Origin: Vibrio sp. RE86 | Lineage (GTDB): Bacteria > Pseudomonadota > Gammaproteobacteria > Enterobacterales > Vibrionaceae | Assembly: GCF_013114545.1 (NCBI RefSeq) | Contig: NZ_VTXI01000013.1 | Span: 49,496-113,495 of the forward strand | DNA: 64,000 nucleotides | Direction: 5' to 3' | Shown: one piece after another, positions 58,957 through 64,000 of the stretch | Numbering within the stretch: the first letter of the stretch is position 1 | How the letters are laid out: each line of letters starts with the position of its first letter | Notes under the pieces: model-generated | Database searches by the model: none | What the model saw: the letters and a program-made list of their open reading frames with translations, nothing else | What the model was told of the DNA's origin: nothing | Translations under genes and position numbers: made by a program

Positions 58957-58988
58957 AGACATATGGACGTCTAGAAGTGTTGACGGCC
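58957..58988. promoter_or_regulatory. Tandem met boxes between metJ and metB
   Basis: Four contiguous 8-mers AGACATAT, GGACGTCT, AGAAGTGT, TGACGGCC compare with the MetJ consensus AGACGTCT; the second differs at one position and the others are weaker. MetJ binds such tandem arrays cooperatively. Confidence 0.8.
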
Positions 58989-59102
58989 ACATAAATGACA
59001 AGTAAAGTGAACAGATATGGATTTGGAGTAACATATATCTAACAACCCACAGGTATAGCGTATTCCCTATTAGAAGTCACTAAAGTTCGAAAGGAAACAC
59101 TT

Positions 59103-60269
59103 ATGAGCACCCGCAAACCAGCCACAATCGCGGTACGTACTGGTATCGAGTCTGACACTCAGCATCACGCAGTTGTTCCACCAATCTACCTATCGACCAA
59201 CTATGGCTTCCCCGCTTTTGGTGAAGTACCAAAATACGACTATACCCGTTCTGGTAACCCAAACCGTGGCTTACTAGAGACAGCACTATTTGAACTTGAG
59301 TCCGGCAAAGGCGCCGTCGTGACTAACTGTGGTACATCAGCACTCAACCTTTGGGCGTCTGCATTCCTAGGCCCTAACGACCTCATTGTCGCACCTCATG
59401 ACTGCTACGGTGGCTCTTACCGCCTTTTTAATACGCGTGCGAATAAAGGTGACTTCAAAGTAGAGTTCGTTGATCAGTCAGATGAACAAGCGCTCTCTGC
59501 CGCTATTGCTAAAAAGCCAAAACTCATCTTATTAGAAACGCCATCTAACCCATTGGTTCGCGTGGTTGATATTGCAAAAGTGTGTCAACAAGCTAAACAA
59601 GTTGGCGCCTTAGTTGCCGTCGACAATACCTTTTTGACCCCTGTGTTCCAAAAACCTCTAGAGCTTGGTGCTGACTTCGTTATTCACTCAACCACCAAAT
59701 ACATCAACGGTCACTCAGATGTTATTGGCGGCGTGGTGATAACCAAAACAGAAGAGCATGCCGAAGAGTTGGCATGGTGGGGTAACTGTATTGGCGCAAC
59801 GGGAACACCGTTTGACAGCTACATGACCCTACGCGGGATTCGCACACTTGGTGCTCGCATGAAAGTTCATGAAGAGAGTTCTGCAAAAATCCTAAGCTAC
59901 CTTCAGACAGAAGGCCTGGTTGGTAACATTTATCACCCAAGCCTACCTGACCACCCAGGCCACGATATTGCTAAGAAGCAGCAAACTGGCTTTGGCTCAA
60001 TGCTGAGCTTTGAGTTTTCAGGTGACTTCGAGCAGCTAAAATATTTTGTTGGTCAATTAGAGCTATTCTCTCTTGCAGAGTCACTTGGCGGTGTAGAGAG
60101 CCTTATCTGCCACCCTGCATCGATGACACACCGTGCTATGGGTGAAGAAGCGTTAGCGGAAGCCGGCGTTTCCCAACAACTACTGCGCCTATCTGTGGGA
60201 CTAGAAGATGCCGACGACCTAATTGAAGATTTAACTCAAGCCTTTGCTAAAGCGAAGGAGGCATTCTAA
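59103..60269 (+). CDS. metB: Cystathionine gamma-synthase
   Basis: PLP enzyme joining O-succinylhomoserine and cysteine to cystathionine; 388 residues. The PLP lysine is Lys199 in HSTTKYINGHSDVIGG. YDYTRSGNPNRGLLETAL and the C-terminal SLGGVESLICHPASMTHRAM segment are typical of the family. It shares its last base with metL (TAATG). Confidence 0.96.
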   Translation: MSTRKPATIAVRTGIESDTQHHAVVPPIYLSTNYGFPAFGEVPKYDYTRSGNPNRGLLETALFELESGKGAVVTNCGTSALNLWASAFLGPNDLIVAPHDCYGGSYRLFNTRANKGDFKVEFVDQSDEQALSAAIAKKPKLILLETPSNPLVRVVDIAKVCQQAKQVGALVAVDNTFLTPVFQKPLELGADFVIHSTTKYINGHSDVIGGVVITKTEEHAEELAWWGNCIGATGTPFDSYMTLRGIRTLGARMKVHEESSAKILSYLQTEGLVGNIYHPSLPDHPGHDIAKKQQTGFGSMLSFEFSGDFEQLKYFVGQLELFSLAESLGGVESLICHPASMTHRAMGEEALAEAGVSQQLLRLSVGLEDADDLIEDLTQAFAKAKEAF

Positions 60270-62680
60270 TGACTATCGAGCGTCAACTGCATAAGTTTGG
60301 TGGTAGTAGCCTTGCTGATCCGGAGTGCTACCGTCGAGTGGTTGGAATTCTAAAAGAGTATTCAAAGCCTGATGACCTCATTGTTGTCTCGGCAGCAGGT
60401 AAAACAACCAATCGCTTGATCGCGTTTCTTGAAGGCTTGAATAAAGATGGCCGCATTGCTCATGAAGAGCTGCAAGCTTTGCGTCAATTTCAAACGTCGC
60501 TCATTGAAGAGCTGTTAGACAATGACGATCAACAACAACTGATTGCGATACTAAACGATGAATTCAGCACACTGGGTGAGCTAACCGCTCCACTAACAGA
60601 AGCTGAAAAATCGGCGGTACTTGGTCATGGTGAAGTATGGTCTTCTCGTCTGCTTGCCGCACTGCTTAATCAAAACGAATTACAAGCGGTCGCTCAAGAT
60701 GCACGTGCTTTCTTACGAGCGGAAGCAGGAACACAACCAGAAGTCGAGTTTGGTAAGTCTTACCCTCTAATCAAAGAAGTATTAGCTCAACATTCACAGC
60801 ACCGTATCGTTATTACTGGTTTTATGGCTCAAGATAGCCAAGGGCACACTGTGCTACTGGGTCGTAATGGTTCAGACTACTCAGCAACCGTCATTGGTGC
60901 GTTAGCTGAAGCAAAACGTGTCACCATTTGGAGCGATGTTGCGGGTGTTTACAGTGCAGACCCTCGTCTTGTCTCTGACGCCTGTCTGTTGCCTTTGCTT
61001 CGCTTAGATGAAGCAAGTGAACTGGCTCGTCTTGCAGCCCCTGTACTGCATAGCCGCACGCTTCAACCTGTCGCTCAAAGCGCGATGGATTTACATCTAC
61101 GCTGCAGCTACGAACCAGAATCGGGTTCAACAAGAATTGAGCGTGTACTGGCTTCAGGTCGAGGCGCTAAAATCATCTCTTCACTGGATGAAATCCTACT
61201 GATTCAGCTTAATTTCGCCTCTGGTCATGATTTCAAACGAGCTGAAAGTGAAGTGCTCACAAGCCTAAAGCGCGCACAACTAGAACCGCTGACATATGAG
61301 TCTCAACCAGACCAACACAGCTTGCGCCTTGCATACACCGCAGAAATCGCAGGTGGCGCACTAGAGTACTTACAAGATGCCGCAATTGAAGCGGAGATTA
61401 AGCTCAAAGAAGGCTACTCAATGGTGGCAGCAGTTGGTGCAGGCGTAACAACCAACGCCAATCACTGCTACGGCTTCTATCAACAGCTGAAGAATGCACC
61501 TATCGAGTTTATTTCTGAATCTCTATCAGGCTTGAGCTTAGTCGCAGTGCTGCGTTCGACCGATACCAATCCTCTGGTGAAGTCAATTCATAGCCAGTTG
61601 TTCCAAGCTCAGAAGCGTGTGGCTATCGCACTATGTGGCAAAGGCAATATTGGTTCTAGCTGGTTAGAGTTATTTACTGTTCAGAAGAACGAACTCGAAA
61701 AACGTCACGGTATGAACTTTGAACTGGTCGCGGTAGTTGATAGCCAGACTTATTGGTTTGACGATAAGGGCATCGATGCAGCCAAAGTATCTAGCCACTT
61801 TGATGAAGAGTCAGTAAGCCATGAAGGCAGTAACTGGATTGAAAAGCTTGGTGCTCTGCAAGGCTATGATGATGTAGTTGTGCTTGATGTTACCGCAAGC
61901 CAAATTCTTGCTAATCGCTATTTGGAAATTGCCGAACAAGGCATGCACTTAATCTCAGCGAATAAAGTCGCTGGCTCAGCTTCTAGCGATTACTACCACC
62001 AAGTACAAGATGCATTTGCTAAGATCAATCGCCATTGGCTTTATAACGCCACAGTAGGTGCTGGCTTACCTATCAACCACACAGTGCGAGATTTACGTGA
62101 AAGTGGTGATGACATTATCGCACTTTCAGGGATCTTCTCAGGTACGCTTTCTTGGTTATTCCAACAGTACGATGGCAGTGTGCCATTTGCAGAGTTGGTT
62201 GATCTAGCATGGCAGCAAGGGTTAACAGAACCCGACCCTCGCAATGACCTAGATGGTTCAGACGTAATGCGTAAGCTAGTCATCTTGGCGCGTGAATCTG
62301 GACTTGCCATCGAGCCGGAAGCGGTCAAGGTAGAAAGCCTAGTTCCATCAGACTTAGCAGAGCTCTCTCTGGATGACTTTTTGGATAAGAGCCACATCCT
62401 CAGTGAACTACTGGCAGAGCGTCTAGAGAAAGCGCAGCGCGAAGATAAAGTGCTGCGTTACGTAGCGCGTCTAGAAAGAAATGGTACAGCAACAGTCGGC
62501 GTAGAAGCGCTAAACAAAGAACATGCCCTTGCTAACCTTCTTCCTTGTGACAACATCTTCGCTATCGAGAGTAAGTGGTATAAAGACAACCCACTTGTCA
62601 TTCGTGGTCCAGGGGCTGGTCGTGAGGTCACCGCGGGTGCTATCCAATCGGATCTCAACCTGCTTTCTAGCCTACTTTAA
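60269..62680 (+). CDS. metL: Bifunctional aspartokinase / homoserine dehydrogenase II
   Basis: Fusion enzyme of 803 residues. The N-terminal aspartokinase (about 1-290) has HKFGGSSLADPE and LGRNGSDYSATVIGALAEAK. A regulatory linker follows, then homoserine dehydrogenase from about 450 (ALCGKGNIGSSWLELF) with SANKVAGSAS, YNATVGAGLPI and GIFSGTLSWLF. Being in an operon with metB marks it as MetL rather than ThrA. Translationally coupled to metB. Confidence 0.97.
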   Translation: MTIERQLHKFGGSSLADPECYRRVVGILKEYSKPDDLIVVSAAGKTTNRLIAFLEGLNKDGRIAHEELQALRQFQTSLIEELLDNDDQQQLIAILNDEFSTLGELTAPLTEAEKSAVLGHGEVWSSRLLAALLNQNELQAVAQDARAFLRAEAGTQPEVEFGKSYPLIKEVLAQHSQHRIVITGFMAQDSQGHTVLLGRNGSDYSATVIGALAEAKRVTIWSDVAGVYSADPRLVSDACLLPLLRLDEASELARLAAPVLHSRTLQPVAQSAMDLHLRCSYEPESGSTRIERVLASGRGAKIISSLDEILLIQLNFASGHDFKRAESEVLTSLKRAQLEPLTYESQPDQHSLRLAYTAEIAGGALEYLQDAAIEAEIKLKEGYSMVAAVGAGVTTNANHCYGFYQQLKNAPIEFISESLSGLSLVAVLRSTDTNPLVKSIHSQLFQAQKRVAIALCGKGNIGSSWLELFTVQKNELEKRHGMNFELVAVVDSQTYWFDDKGIDAAKVSSHFDEESVSHEGSNWIEKLGALQGYDDVVVLDVTASQILANRYLEIAEQGMHLISANKVAGSASSDYYHQVQDAFAKINRHWLYNATVGAGLPINHTVRDLRESGDDIIALSGIFSGTLSWLFQQYDGSVPFAELVDLAWQQGLTEPDPRNDLDGSDVMRKLVILARESGLAIEPEAVKVESLVPSDLAELSLDDFLDKSHILSELLAERLEKAQREDKVLRYVARLERNGTATVGVEALNKEHALANLLPCDNIFAIESKWYKDNPLVIRGPGAGREVTAGAIQSDLNLLSSLL

Positions 62681-62687
62681 CCACAAC

Positions 62688-62714
62688 AGGCGCAGTCACT
62701 GGCTGCGCCTTCTT
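62688..62714 (+). terminator. Terminator-like hairpin after metL
   Basis: AGGCGCAG / CTGCGCCT (62688-62695 and 62703-62710), 8-bp stem, followed by TCTT. Confidence 0.65.
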
Positions 62715-62831
62715 GATATCCCCAATCCCATCATGAATCACTTTCAACTTAACTTGAGATTCACTCATAATAAACTTGAAAAAAATTCATAATCACACTG
62801 TTGACATTAAATCGTATTCAATACATTCTGT

Positions 62832-63796
<965 letters not shown>

Positions 63797-63814
63797 TCTT
63801 AGAACTTCTAAAAT

Positions 63815-63841
63815 GGTCGACCAATTGTGTCGGCCTTTTTT
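63815..63841 (+). terminator. Terminator after metF
   Basis: GGTCGAC (63815-63821) pairs with GTCGGCC (63829-63835) with one G-T pair, loop CAATTGT, then six T. Confidence 0.85.
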
Positions 63842-63855
63842 ATACTTCAAACACA

Positions 63856-63880
63856 AAAAGGCCGAACACTATGTTCGGCC
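63856..63880 (-). terminator. Minus-strand terminator facing metF
   Basis: GGCCGAACA-CTA-TGTTCGGCC (63860-63880). Read on the minus strand it ends in TTTTTGTG, so it would stop transcription coming from the right, now separated from its gene by the insertion sequence. Confidence 0.75.
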
Positions 63881-63897
63881 TCTTCAATTCTGTCGCG

Positions 63898-64000
63898 TGT
63901 CCCGTCCTGAAATGTGTTTACACATTGAGGACGAATTATGACTACTTCAAATAATACCTACGTTAAGCGCAATCAGCGTGATTACACACTAGGCTTTAAA
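63898..64000 (+). mobile_element. Left end of an IS3-type insertion sequence (cut by the window edge)
   Basis: TGTCCCGTCCTGAAATGTGT looks like an IS terminal repeat, followed by GTTTACACATTGAGGACG and, 20 bp on, a transposase ORF. The style matches IS3-group elements common in Vibrio and Shewanella. The exact boundary near 63898 is estimated. The right end and target duplication are outside the window. Confidence 0.65.
63938..64000 (+). CDS. Transposase OrfA, 5' fragment
   Basis: First 21 codons, starting MTTSNNTYVKRNQRDYTLGF. This matches from memory the N-terminus of an IS3-family helix-turn-helix OrfA (transposase InsE-like) frequent in vibrios; the ORF is open to the window end. The ribosome-binding site is GAGGACGAATT. 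Confidence 0.65.
   Translation, partial: MTTSNNTYVKRNQRDYTLGFK

Overview
The window reads as chromosomal DNA of a Vibrio. Gene content and order match what I know of the larger Vibrio chromosome: kefB-kefG, yheS-yheT-yheU-prkB-crp, astCAD, xds, ppc-aphA, cysE-gpsA-secB, epmA/frdABCD, hslVU-ftsN-cytR-priA, rpmE, metJ/metBL, metF. AphA, CrbR-like and Xds-like proteins are Vibrio hallmarks. Base composition and codon use look even throughout, apart from two patches in one symporter gene. I cannot name the species. I found no tRNA, rRNA, CRISPR array, prophage or integron.

Layout. 1-7.5 kb: potassium efflux (kefB, running off the left edge, and kefG), the yhe cluster, prkB and crp. 7.5-16.2 kb: a large CAP-domain lipoprotein, a DUF1338 protein, the arginine succinyltransferase genes astD-astA-astC, and pabA, all on the minus strand. 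16.2-19.8 kb: extracellular nuclease xds and fxsA. 20-29 kb: an anaerobic nitrogen and energy block, with aspA-dcuA, an arcD-like transporter, then arcA-arcC-argF (arginine deiminase pathway). 29.2-31.6 kb: the pyrL leader and attenuator, pyrBI, and an ArgR-family regulator. 31.8-38.2 kb: dsbD, crbR, a marC-family gene, and a DUF4212/symporter pair. 38.3-46.3 kb: ppc, aphA, then cysE-gpsA-secB-yibN and epmA on the minus strand. 46.6-50.0 kb: frdABCD. 50.1-56.4 kb (minus): hslUV, ftsN, cytR, priA. 56.7-63.8 kb: rpmE, a short malic enzyme, metJ divergent from metBL, and metF. The right edge cuts an insertion sequence.

How the genes work together. Arginine can be degraded here by two routes: succinylation (astCAD) and deimination (arcA, argF, arcC, with an ArcD-like exchanger). 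An ArgR-type regulator sits in the second cluster. Aspartase, DcuA and fumarate reductase form a fumarate-respiration module. MetJ has tandem 8-bp operators in front of both metB and metF, so the methionine genes form a local regulon. CRP is encoded here and has a likely autoregulatory site.

The least explained material is non-coding. Two copies of a roughly 160-180 bp palindromic element (11125-11302 and 33625-33786) show compensatory base changes in a shared stem. A separate 103-bp palindrome lies between arcD and arcA. Hairpins without U-tracts sit in both arc intercistronic gaps, and a 13-bp perfect inverted repeat lies between pyrI and argR. The 810-residue CAP lipoprotein and a 40-codon ORF convergent with pabA are the main coding unknowns. 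I did not see a clearly new multi-gene defence or biosynthetic system.
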